A stretch of DNA of 48,296 nt from Cytophagales bacterium (GTDB lineage: Bacteria > Bacteroidota > Bacteroidia > Cytophagales > Cyclobacteriaceae). Each line of letters opens with the position of its first letter. Position 1 is the stretch's first letter. The notes below the pieces were generated by a model. It had not been told where the DNA came from. It saw nothing but the letters and a program-made list of their open reading frames with translations, and did no database searches. The DNA lies in the NCBI GenBank assembly GCA_016124425.1, contig WGNT01000136.1, forward strand, positions 1-48,296. The letters are read 5' to 3'. This document shows, in pieces, positions 35,607 to 43,940 of the stretch. Position numbers and translations under genes: made by a program.

Positions 35607-37079
35607 TTAAAAACCAGTATTTTGATTGAGATTAGCGTTAAGATCTAACTCTCTTTGTGGTATGGGCAACCATTGGAATTTAGCATCCACACCCGGGAAC
35701 ATTTCACTAAAGCGATTTGTGCGTATAATATCGTTGAAACTAGACCCCTCAAAAAGAAACTCACGCACTCTTTCTTCATAAATCTCCTGCCTCAATTCGT
35801 CTTGGCTTAGTCCTGCCAAATCAGGTAGGTGAGTTGGATCATTTGCATCAATTCTAGCTCTTTGGCGTACTTGATTGATGGCAGCAAATGCCTGAGCGGT
35901 TGGGCCATTTACTTCGTTTACAGCTTCTGCATGCATTAATAGAATGTCGGCATATCTGATTACCGGCCAAGCGTGTGCCGTCCAACCCCAAGGGGCAATG
36001 GCTTGATCAAGTTTCCACTTGGCTACATAATATGGCGCCTTTGTAGTATCCATTACAATTTGCTGTTGGCTTCTATTATCGAAAAATTCTATCCAAAAGC
36101 TTTGTTCTAATCTTATATCACCCGGCTCGTCGAACATATCCCAGGCCATTTGAGTAGCGACATACCTGCCTTGACCATCACGGTTAGTCTCACCAATTCT
36201 TACATTTCTAGGATTAAGAAGTCTCGTTATCCCTAATCCAGGATCTACATCATTATGAAAATCGATAATGTAAACTAGTTCTTGTCCGTACTTATTAGCC
36301 GTTGCAAAGTTATCAGCATAGTTATCAAACAAGGAATAACTACCAGATTGCATTACTTTCTCTGTATAATTGAGTACTTCATTAAATCTGCCCTGATATA
36401 AGTTAAGTCTTGCCAACAAGCCATTTGCGGCTCCTAGTGCCGCTCTTCCATTATCTGCACCACTCCAAGTTTCTGGTAAACCATCAAGCGCTCCTTCACC
36501 TGCGGCTAATTTTAAATCAGCTTCTGCTTGGTCTAATACTTCTTGCCTAGGGCTGTTAGTTACATCTCTATTAGAATCTCCCTTTGTAGATTGTAGTATA
36601 ATAGGTACATTACCCCAAAGACGAGCTAAATCAAAATATATCACCCCTCTTAAAAAATGTGCTTGGGAAAGAATTTGATTTTTAAATTCATCGTTCAAAT
36701 TAGCGTCAGGAATGTTCTCCAGTACCAAATTCGCACTATTGATACCTTCGTAGAGTGCTTCCCAAGTTGCCATTAGCTGAGGTACTTCTGAATTGACATT
36801 CATTTCATCAATTTCACGACCTTGTTCTCCTTGAGGGTCAGGTCCCATACTTCCAAATGGACTTCTTACCTCATCGTAAATCAACATATTGGAACGGTAA
36901 GCACCAAAAGTTGAAAGTGAAGAATACACAGCATTGATAGCTGCAGTAGCGTCAGATTCTGTCTGGTAGAAGGTTTCTGTAGTAATGAACTGTTTGGGTT
37001 CTTCCTCCAAGAAGTTTTCGCATGATGATAGCCCTAAGAAAAAGGACAGTAAGAAAATACTTAAAACTTTAGCTTTCAT
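35607..37079 (-). CDS. SusD/RagB family lipoprotein
   Basis: The 490-residue product has a lipoprotein signal (LSIFLLSFFLGLSSC, Cys20) and the SusD fold: FLEEEPKQFITTETFYQTES, the TPR-like helices around ALYEGINSANLVLENIP, RGVIYFDLARLWGNVPII, a late RYADILLMHAEAVNEVNGPT, and the typical end WLPIPQRELDLN. It is an outer-membrane sugar-binding protein that works as the lid of a SusC channel. The adjoining SusC gene (28 bases upstream) has lost its 5' half, so this protein probably has no local partner unless another SusC takes it. Sigma/FecR genes upstream suggest control by an outer-membrane signal. Confidence 0.95.
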   Translation of the reverse strand: MKAKVLSIFLLSFFLGLSSCENFLEEEPKQFITTETFYQTESDATAAINAVYSSLSTFGAYRSNMLIYDEVRSPFGSMGPDPQGEQGREIDEMNVNSEVPQLMATWEALYEGINSANLVLENIPDANLNDEFKNQILSQAHFLRGVIYFDLARLWGNVPIILQSTKGDSNRDVTNSPRQEVLDQAEADLKLAAGEGALDGLPETWSGADNGRAALGAANGLLARLNLYQGRFNEVLNYTEKVMQSGSYSLFDNYADNFATANKYGQELVYIIDFHNDVDPGLGITRLLNPRNVRIGETNRDGQGRYVATQMAWDMFDEPGDIRLEQSFWIEFFDNRSQQQIVMDTTKAPYYVAKWKLDQAIAPWGWTAHAWPVIRYADILLMHAEAVNEVNGPTAQAFAAINQVRQRARIDANDPTHLPDLAGLSQDELRQEIYEERVREFLFEGSSFNDIIRTNRFSEMFPGVDAKFQWLPIPQRELDLNANLNQNTGF

Positions 37080-37107
37080 GGTTTATAGATTTAATTAGTT
37101 AAATCGA

Positions 37108-38418
37108 TTAAAAAGTTAGATTAAGACCAAACAGATAAGTACGTGCTCGGGGGTAAGTAAACTCATCTATACTTGGCTGTAAAGAATTAGCACTTTGAGA
37201 ACTTACTTCAGGATCAAAACCACTATAATCAGTAATAGTCAAAAGGTTTTGAGCACCGGCATACACCCTTAGTTTTTTCATGCCAAGCTTGTTCAATGGC
37301 GACTGTGGTAGCGTATAACCAAGTGTTACGTTTTGAAGTCTGATGAAAGAGCCATCTTCGATAAAGTCGCTGATTGGTTGATTCAAGTTTACTGATCTGT
37401 CTGATGGGTTTTGTACCGCCCTTGGAACATTGGTATTGGTATTTTGTGGTGTCCATCTGTTTAAGGCAGCAGCTATCTGATTTTGGCGACCATCCATTGT
37501 AAAAATTCTTCTGTTAGAACGGTTGTAGATATCGATACCAATTACACCTTGGAAAAAGAAAGAGAAGTCGAAATTCTTAATGTTAAAGGTGTTGTTGATG
37601 CCAAATAGATAATCTGGCAATCCATTACCTAATACTACCCTATCTAAGGCATTGATTGTCCCATCTTCATTAAGGTCTAAGAAACGACGATCACCTGGTT
37701 GTGCATTTGGTTGAGGGTTATCAGCTATATTTTCTCCCTGCTGAAATAAACCTGTACTTTGATATCCAAAGAAGTTGCCTATTGGTTCGCCTACTCTTAC
37801 TTGTGTAAATGGGGTAAGAAATTCTGTAACCTGTCCACCTAAATCAAGTACTTCGTTTCTATTAAGTGAGTAGTTAAAACTAGTGCTCCACTCAAAGTTT
37901 GGCTTTTGAAAGTTAAAGCTAGTAACAGTCAATTCTACGCCTCGGTTTTGTACACTACCGATATTAGACAAAATGCTACTGAAACCAGTCGTTCGAGGAA
38001 TTTCTAAGTTGTACAGCAGATCGTCGGTACGCTTGTTATAAAAATCGAACGTAGTTTGTAATCTACCTCTGAACAAGCTCAAATCGAACCCGAAATTAAA
38101 CTGCGCAGTACTTTCCCAACCTAATTGGTCATTAGGGATTCGATTAGGTCTAAAACCTTGTGCCAATACATTATTAAGAACAGCTCTTGTGCCACTTAGC
38201 GTTGCCAACGAATTGTAAGAACCGATTTCTTGGTTACCAGTGATACCATAACTGGCTCTGAATTTCAAATTATCGACAGCATCTACATTTTGTAAGAATG
38301 CTTCTTCAGATACAACCCAAGCTACTGAGGCGGATGGGAAAACACCATATCTATTACCTGCACCAAACCTAGAAGAACCATCTGCTCTTAGTGAAGCAGT
38401 AAATAAATATGTGCCATC
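37108..38418 (-). pseudogene. SusC TonB-dependent receptor lacking its N-terminal half
   Basis: The remaining 436 codons are the last part of the SusC barrel. They start at DGTYLFTASLRADGSSRFG and include NRYGVFPSASVAWVVSEEA, LKFRASYGITGNQEIG, PGDRRFLDLNEDGTINALDR and the C-terminal YPRARTYLFGLNLTF. Intact SusC proteins are about 1000 residues. The signal peptide, carboxypeptidase-like domain, TonB box and plug are all absent. The similarity ends sharply near 38418, only 70 bases after the FecR stop. A deletion that took the 5' half while leaving FecR and SusD is the simplest reading. Without plug or signal it cannot be a receptor. Confidence 0.88.
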
Positions 38419-38445
38419 AAGGCATATCTGTTGATGCAGGTATGT
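38418..38445 (-). other. Leader hairpin before the broken SusC
   Basis: On the minus strand GGACATACCTG, a CATCAA loop and CAGATATGCC form an imperfect stem. It lies in the FecR-SusC space, right against the point where SusC similarity begins. Similar hairpins are common before SusC genes, so this may be the original leader, with the deletion starting just behind it. Confidence 0.45.
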
Positions 38446-38489
38446 CCCTTTTTCTTTTATTCTGATTATTATTTACCCATAGGCAGTTT

Positions 38490-39599
38490 TTATTTAAATA
38501 CTAAAGTTACTTGGTCATTTTCAATATTGAATTCAAAGCGGGCCGAATAACTCAACCCTTCCAACACGTTCTTCAAGGTTTGGTCATGGAACCTTCCCGA
38601 CAGTTCCAAGTCCCGTTTGGGCTGATTGGAAAAGTGAATTTTTACCCAATACCAATTCTCCAATACCCGCCTTATTTCCGGCATGGGGGTATGGTCAAAT
38701 ACAATCGTCTTTTTAGTCCAAGCCAATACCTTATCCCCGTTGAAGGCTACCTTTTTCATCCCGTCAACATCCGGGTCTATCCTAAGCCCCTGCCCCTTTT
38801 CAAGATTTACCGATTTTGAAGATGTTGACTCATGATCAACCGCCACTAATCCGGTAAGTAAAGCAATATCTATAGATTCATTTTCATATGCCTTGATATT
38901 AAAGGAAGTCCCCAAGGCGGTGGTAGTGACAGGGCCTGTTTTGACCCTAAAAGGTCGGTTTTCATCTTTTGCCACCTCAAAAAAAGCTTCTCCCACTAGC
39001 TCCAATACCCGCTGATGGGACTCGAAATTTTTGATGTATTTCAGTGAACTTCCCGAATTGAGGATCACCTTGGAACCGTCCTGCAAGGTAAGGTTGGATT
39101 TTACACCAGGGGGGGCAAAATGCTCCTCGTAGACAACTGGAACCTCTACGATCCTTGGGACAGGCTGCGGAAAAAATAGGTTTACCAGAAAAGAAAGGGT
39201 AAAAGCAAAAACCAAAATACCCACCAATCTGTAAAACTGCATGGACCGGTTGTAGCCTATAGGCTTTTGGCTTTCAAAACGTCTTATGCTACTGTATGAA
39301 TCCAAGGGAATTACAGGTTTGTCCCGTTCATTCATCTGCATCTTATCCAGTGCTTGGTCGATATTGCTCCATGTTTCGGCTATGCGGCTTTCCTCTACCT
39401 CTTTTGTCCTTCTGGAAATGTTCAAAACCAGTTTTCGGGCCAACATGATATCTTTATGCTTGCCTGGATTTTGGTTGATATACCCTTCCCAATAGGTTTT
39501 GGTGGCCGTGTCGGGGGACAACACCCATTTTTGGAATTCGGGGTCCAATACAAAATCTTCTGTTTTATAATCTCGCTTACACATAGTATGAGTATTCAT
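38490..39599 (-). CDS. FecR-type anti-sigma factor
   Basis: The 369-residue product has a cytosolic N-terminal part that should bind the sigma factor (about 1-95) and one membrane helix (about 123-143, YRLVGILVFAFTLSFLVNLFF in two pieces around 130). The FecR periplasmic domain follows (about 165-270: NLTLQDGSKVILNSGSSLKY, GEAFFEVAKDENRPFRVKTG, TTALGTSFNIKAY). The C-terminal DUF4974 domain (about 300-369) would contact the N-terminal domain of a SusC receptor. That receptor is broken just downstream, so the signalling chain may be orphaned. It lies 228 bases after the ECF sigma gene. Confidence 0.92.
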   Translation of the reverse strand: MNTHTMCKRDYKTEDFVLDPEFQKWVLSPDTATKTYWEGYINQNPGKHKDIMLARKLVLNISRRTKEVEESRIAETWSNIDQALDKMQMNERDKPVIPLDSYSSIRRFESQKPIGYNRSMQFYRLVGILVFAFTLSFLVNLFFPQPVPRIVEVPVVYEEHFAPPGVKSNLTLQDGSKVILNSGSSLKYIKNFESHQRVLELVGEAFFEVAKDENRPFRVKTGPVTTTALGTSFNIKAYENESIDIALLTGLVAVDHESTSSKSVNLEKGQGLRIDPDVDGMKKVAFNGDKVLAWTKKTIVFDHTPMPEIRRVLENWYWVKIHFSNQPKRDLELSGRFHDQTLKNVLEGLSYSARFEFNIENDQVTLVFK

Positions 39600-39827
39600 A
39601 CAAAGGAGACAGGTACTGGGCCGGGTTATCCTCGTAAAGAGAATTTTTTTTACTTTTTTTGAAAAAGGCAGAAATCAGCTTGAAACATTCCATATTGATG
39701 GAATAATGCTTCCGCAGAAATTAAAATGATTCATGTTTGCCCCCTAAAAAAGAAACCCGTTAGTTACCGTCTAACGAAAGACATAAAACTGAGTTCGCGC
39801 TCTGTACCGGTAACTGGAAAATTAAAT

Positions 39828-40427
39828 TCAAAACCAAAAAGTTAAATTAAACAAAAGTGAAACAACATGCTTTTTTAAGCTGGCTATGGCCTTCCAAGCA
39901 AGTGTATATACAGAACGCAGGTTTATGCCCATCATTTTCGAAACTTCCTCGTAGGAAAACTGCTCAAAATAAAGCAATTGGATCGCCTGCTTTTGTCGAA
40001 TAGGCAATTTTTCCAACCCCCGGGCCAATTTGATTTGAAGGTTTTTTTCCTGTTGAACACTGATAAATTCTCCTTCCTTGGATTCAACCGATAAATCACC
40101 AAAGCTATCTTCTCCAAGCTCTTCCCATTTCCATTTAGACCTTTTTTTGCTTTCTCTATAAATTTTATGGGATAATGATTTAAAAACGTAAACCTTTACG
40201 TTCTCCGCCTTCTGGAGGTTCAGGTGGTATTTCCACAGGTCTATAAAAACTTCCTGAATACAATCTTGAATAAAATCCTCGTCATGTGTTAGCGTCAACC
40301 CATATTTAAAAAGTTCTCTGGAATAAAGCCTGTACAATCCTTCCAAACCTTTTCTTTCACCTTCCCTTAGAAGCTGCCACAAGACATCCTCATCAACGCA
40401 AGATAAAGGGTTAGCTTGGATTTTCAT
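39828..40427 (-). CDS. ECF RNA polymerase sigma factor
   Basis: The 199-residue product has sigma region 2 (about 25-95: LEGLYRLYSRELFKYGLTLT, DFIQDCIQEVFIDLW) and region 4 (about 130-190: LARGLEKLPIRQKQAIQLLY, FEQFSYEEVSKMMGINLRSV) joined by a charged linker. This is the Bacteroidota ECF type that pairs with FecR and SusC in polysaccharide loci. It should direct transcription of the susCD pair. Downstream order sigma-FecR-SusC-SusD is standard, except that SusC is truncated. The upstream 120 bases are A/T-rich and probably hold its promoter. Confidence 0.95.
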   Translation of the reverse strand: MKIQANPLSCVDEDVLWQLLREGERKGLEGLYRLYSRELFKYGLTLTHDEDFIQDCIQEVFIDLWKYHLNLQKAENVKVYVFKSLSHKIYRESKKRSKWKWEELGEDSFGDLSVESKEGEFISVQQEKNLQIKLARGLEKLPIRQKQAIQLLYFEQFSYEEVSKMMGINLRSVYTLAWKAIASLKKHVVSLLFNLTFWF

Positions 40428-40550
40428 GTTGGGTATTTTGGGTTATGGATAATTCGAATATATAATTATGACAATAATTCTCGATAATGTCAAATTTTGC
40501 TTGTTTTTTTATCGTCTTCTGATTAAAATACAAAAATTATTAAAAGCTCT

Positions 40551-40832
40551 CTAATTGATTTTCTTAGGGTTTTTGTATTGAAATTCTATAGAATTCCCTA
40601 ACCCGAGAGGAACAGTTCGGTTTACCTGAATTGAAGGTCCTTTTGAATACGCCTCGCTGTGAAGCAGAAACTTTTCCAGACTGACATAGGAGAATAGATT
40701 TCTGGCGCTAATATTACCTTCGTGATGATCCTCTGCCTCCTTGATCCGCTTATGTAGTACGGTAAACAGCATGTTGAGTATCAGGACTACCCCTATTCGG
40801 ATTTTGATCCCATTCTGACTCTCCGAAAACTA
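40551..40832 (-). mobile_element. C-terminal fragment of an IS4-type transposase
   Basis: The minus-strand text SESQNGIKIRIGVVLILNML, FTVLHKRIKEAEDHHEGNIS, then ARNLFSYVSLEKFLLHSEAY is the tail of an IS4-family DDE transposase as found in Bacteroidota (compare the GIRIQIW...LL...K...HLMSYI pattern). A stop (TAG) lies just upstream and the catalytic domain is missing. It abuts the sulfatase relic, so insertion and later deletion may have destroyed that gene. Confidence 0.65.
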
Positions 40833-40864
40833 GATTAAATTATTTCGAGTCTTTCCCAGTCAAA

Positions 40865-41153
40865 TGGTTGGACATTGTCTACTTTTCCCGGTGGAAAGCT
40901 GTGTCTCCCTGTCAAAACTACCGCACGGCTTGGGGGGCAAATAGAATTTGTAACTGTGTGCCCCTTCCTGAGGCAATCGGTCAATATGGGGCGTTTCATT
41001 CAATCCATGACCATAGGCACTAATCGCTTAATAGGCATGATCATCGCTCATGATGAAGATGATGTTGGACGGAGGAGATGTTTTATTATCTTCTATTTTG
41101 CAGGCGGTCGCCGGTCCTAAAAGAACAGAAAGGATTATACAATTCCTTTTCAT
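40865..41153 (-). pseudogene. N-terminal relic of a sulfatase
   Basis: From ATG at 41153 the product has a lipoprotein-like leader (IILSVLLGPATAC) and the start of the sulfatase fold: NIIFIMSDDHAY, then TAA where relatives have a Gln-type residue. The same frame continues with AISAYGHGLNETPHIDRLPQ and EGAHSYKF. The following formylglycine region is garbled (PKPCGSFDRE in place of C-x-P-S-R) and the rest is lost. The promoter side is next to the end of the DUF2231 gene (41192), which suggests it was once the last gene of that operon. Confidence 0.85.
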
Positions 41154-41191
41154 TAGATTCATATTTAATCGTGTTTCATCATGATACCGAA

Positions 41192-42526
41192 TTAATTTAG
41201 TTCACCTAATTCAAGGTTGGGACGTGCCAACTTGAGTTTCTCAATGCCTTCTGAAGAGAAATTAGTATTCCAGAGATACAAACTCCTCAATTTATCAAGT
41301 GCCATTAAATCGGCTATGGATTCATCTGAAATACTGGTACTATGAACATTCAGGTGTTGGAGGTATTTCAGGTCTTTCAAATTTAATATCGCTCCGTTGG
41401 AAATATTGGTCTGTTGTAAGGAAAGGTGAATGAGGTTAGGAAAAGAAGCGATTTCTTTAAGATGATCATTGGTAATTCCCGAAGCCTGAAAATCTATTTT
41501 GACAATCTGGTCTCTCGCTTTTTTCAATAGCTCAATTTTATCACTTCCTATAGTGTCCACCCCAGCCAATCTTATTTCTATCAATGGACTTTTTCGAGAA
41601 ATAGTTAATGCCGTGATGCCATTCGCCCGAAACTCGTCAAGGATGCTTTGGTCAACCGGATCAACGGTAATAACCTGATATGGGTCAAGTGGTCGAAAAT
41701 TGCTATTAAGTATTTGAACGATCCTGCTGTTTGACTGAAGATCACTTACCTTCTTATCGAAGGGCATTCCATGTTCCAACCACCATTCAATCAAAGCTAC
41801 TTCAGACGGGATCAGTTGCTCCTGACCTTTGGGGGGCATATGCTCCTCATGATCCAGAGGTAGAAATATCCGATGAAGCAACAAGCTTTGCATGGTGTTT
41901 TCAGGATCAAAAAGCTCACCGGATTTCCCTCCTTTTTTCCAAGTAGACGCTTCACTTAGGTCTAGACTCCCCTGCTTCTTATTAGTATTGTGACAGGAAT
42001 TACACTTTTCTCTGGCGATGGGTTGTATAATATCTAAAAAAACGTCGACGCTGTCCGGGTGAATAAATAACGGGGATCCGTTTTGTGAAGTAAAGGTTTC
42101 CTTGATAAAATCCGGGGCATCCTTGAGAAGGAAATCCTCTCCATGGGTGAGCGATCCTCCAAAATGGCCGGCTATAGTCAGAAAGGTAAGATTTAATCCC
42201 CATGCGACCCAAACCGACTGCGAATTGAGTCTGGATTTCAAAAAAAAGAACATGGTAGAAAGAACCGCTACACCAATTCCTGACCATTGATGGATTTGAA
42301 GTGTTAAACCTTGATAACCTCCTTTTTGAGAAAGAAAGATTCCAAATATGGCGGCAATAATGGCTGTGAATGCTGAGAATCCGAGTACGATCTTTACTGA
42401 TTGGTCCAGCGCCTGACTTTTACGAAAGTAATGAACCATTTCCAGAAGAAACGCTGCAATAAGTGCACCGATAGGTACATGCAATACCAAGGGATGGAAA
42501 GCACCTAGAAAGTCCATGCTATGCAA
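41192..42526 (-). CDS. DUF2231 membrane / c-type cytochrome / leucine-rich-repeat protein
   Basis: The 444-residue product begins with four membrane helices of the DUF2231 type (about 10-30, 43-64, 80-97, 104-122). One heme-binding motif Cys175-Asn-Ser-Cys178-His179 follows inside a PSCyt1-like domain (DEEHMPPKGQ-like text at about 225). The C-terminal 100 residues are leucine-rich repeats (LTISRKSPLIEIRLAGVDTI; FPNLIHLSLQQTNISNG; LQHLNVHSTSISDESI). It likely anchors an electron carrier in the inner membrane, facing the periplasm. It overlaps the DUF1501 gene by 8 bases, so translation is probably coupled. The set of three genes resembles those in Planctomycetes-like genomes. Confidence 0.87.
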   Translation of the reverse strand: MHSMDFLGAFHPLVLHVPIGALIAAFLLEMVHYFRKSQALDQSVKIVLGFSAFTAIIAAIFGIFLSQKGGYQGLTLQIHQWSGIGVAVLSTMFFFLKSRLNSQSVWVAWGLNLTFLTIAGHFGGSLTHGEDFLLKDAPDFIKETFTSQNGSPLFIHPDSVDVFLDIIQPIAREKCNSCHNTNKKQGSLDLSEASTWKKGGKSGELFDPENTMQSLLLHRIFLPLDHEEHMPPKGQEQLIPSEVALIEWWLEHGMPFDKKVSDLQSNSRIVQILNSNFRPLDPYQVITVDPVDQSILDEFRANGITALTISRKSPLIEIRLAGVDTIGSDKIELLKKARDQIVKIDFQASGITNDHLKEIASFPNLIHLSLQQTNISNGAILNLKDLKYLQHLNVHSTSISDESIADLMALDKLRSLYLWNTNFSSEGIEKLKLARPNLELGELN

Positions 42527-43940
42527 TTACCTCCTTAATCACCTGTCCACCGAATTGAGAGAGTTGTTTATGTCTTCCACCATGGAAATAAGTCAGTTTA
42601 TTATCGTCCAATCCGAAGAGATGAAGAAGTGTCACATGTAGGTCCCTTAGTGGATGTACTATTTCAATAGCTTCCTGCCCCAGCTCGTCTGTAGCTCCGA
42701 TGATATGTCCCGCTTTCACGCCTCCACCGGCAAACCACATACCCATGGCATCAGGATTATGATCTCTGCCGTAGGCCACTCCGTTTTCGCGGACACCATT
42801 ATCCGCTGTCCTTCCGAACTCTCCACTCCAGATGATCAATGTTTCATCAAGCATTCCCCGCCGCTTTAAGTCTTTTATAAGTCCCGCAATGGGTTTATCG
42901 ATACTTGTGATCAGGTTGCCATGCGCACGCTCTAGGAAATCATGTGAATCCCAGCCTCCAGAATATACCTGAACGAATCTGACACCCTGTTCTACGAGTT
43001 TTCTGGCAAGCAAACATTTTCTTCCAAATACATCCGTTTCAGCCTGACCAACACCATACAGTTCCTTTGTTTTCTCATCTTCGCCCTCAATATCGATAAC
43101 ATCAGGGACCTCCATTTGCATTCGGTACGCCAATTCATAATTTTCAATTCTTGCGGACAGCTCATCATGGTAGGGGTGCATCTTCTGATGCTCTCTGTTG
43201 AGCCTCTGGAGGAGTTCCAGGCTTTCTTCCTGATGGTATCGGCTTACCCCAGGGGGTGGATTGATATTGAGAATTGGAGATCCTTCAGGCCGTAGGGGTG
43301 TACCCTGATAATGGGCTGGCAAAAAACCATTGGACCAGTTGCCTGGACCACCCTGAGGGTAGGCTACCTCTGGAAGCACGACGAAAGCAGGTAGGTTCTC
43401 GTTCATTGTACCTAAACCATAGCTGATCCATGAGCCAAGAGCTGGTTCACCTCCAAATCTATTTCCAGTGTTGATGTGATACATTGCGGTAGGATGATTC
43501 ACGGATTCGGCTTGACAGCCTCTATAAAAGCAAATCTCATCTGCTACATCTGCAAGATGTACAAAAGGTTCGCTCATGTCAACACCTGACTTACCTACCT
43601 TACGACTGGAAAAAGGACTTCTGACAAAGTACCGGTCACCAGAGGACATCGCAGAAAATTTCTCCCCCTGTCGCTGAAATTTGGTGAGGTGATATTTATC
43701 CAGCTGTGGTTTAGGGTCAAAGGTATCGATATGGCTTGGTCCACCTTCCATGGTGAGAAAGATGCAATACTTTGCTCTGGCCCTCACCATTGGCGCTGAA
43801 GGACTAAGCGGGCCCTTGGAAACCAACTGACCTGTTTTCCTTTCACAAGCCAGTAAGCTGCTAAGCGCAACGGCACCGATGGATGATCCCAGTCCATACA
43901 GAAAATCCCTTCTGTTCCAATTTGTGTGATCAGTAGACAT
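42519..43940 (-). CDS. DUF1501 family exported lipoprotein
   Basis: ATG at 43940 gives 473 residues and a twin-arginine signal (NRRDFLYGLGSS, Arg10-Arg11) ending in a lipobox (SSLLAC, Cys32). The earlier frame overlaps the DUF1553 gene without reason. The body is DUF1501, related to alkaline phosphatase/sulfatase folds: FLTMEGGPSHIDTFDPKPQL, HLADVADEICFYRGCQAESV, VQVYSGGWDSHDFL and IIWSGEFGRTADNGVRENG. The Gly-Gly-Trp-Asp-Ser-His and Gly-Glu-Phe-Gly-Arg motifs are the conserved core. Its start overlaps the DUF1549/DUF1553 gene end by 11 bases. Function is not established; it is probably a partner of the cytochrome protein. Confidence 0.9.
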   Translation of the reverse strand: MSTDHTNWNRRDFLYGLGSSIGAVALSSLLACERKTGQLVSKGPLSPSAPMVRARAKYCIFLTMEGGPSHIDTFDPKPQLDKYHLTKFQRQGEKFSAMSSGDRYFVRSPFSSRKVGKSGVDMSEPFVHLADVADEICFYRGCQAESVNHPTAMYHINTGNRFGGEPALGSWISYGLGTMNENLPAFVVLPEVAYPQGGPGNWSNGFLPAHYQGTPLRPEGSPILNINPPPGVSRYHQEESLELLQRLNREHQKMHPYHDELSARIENYELAYRMQMEVPDVIDIEGEDEKTKELYGVGQAETDVFGRKCLLARKLVEQGVRFVQVYSGGWDSHDFLERAHGNLITSIDKPIAGLIKDLKRRGMLDETLIIWSGEFGRTADNGVRENGVAYGRDHNPDAMGMWFAGGGVKAGHIIGATDELGQEAIEIVHPLRDLHVTLLHLFGLDDNKLTYFHGGRHKQLSQFGGQVIKEVIA

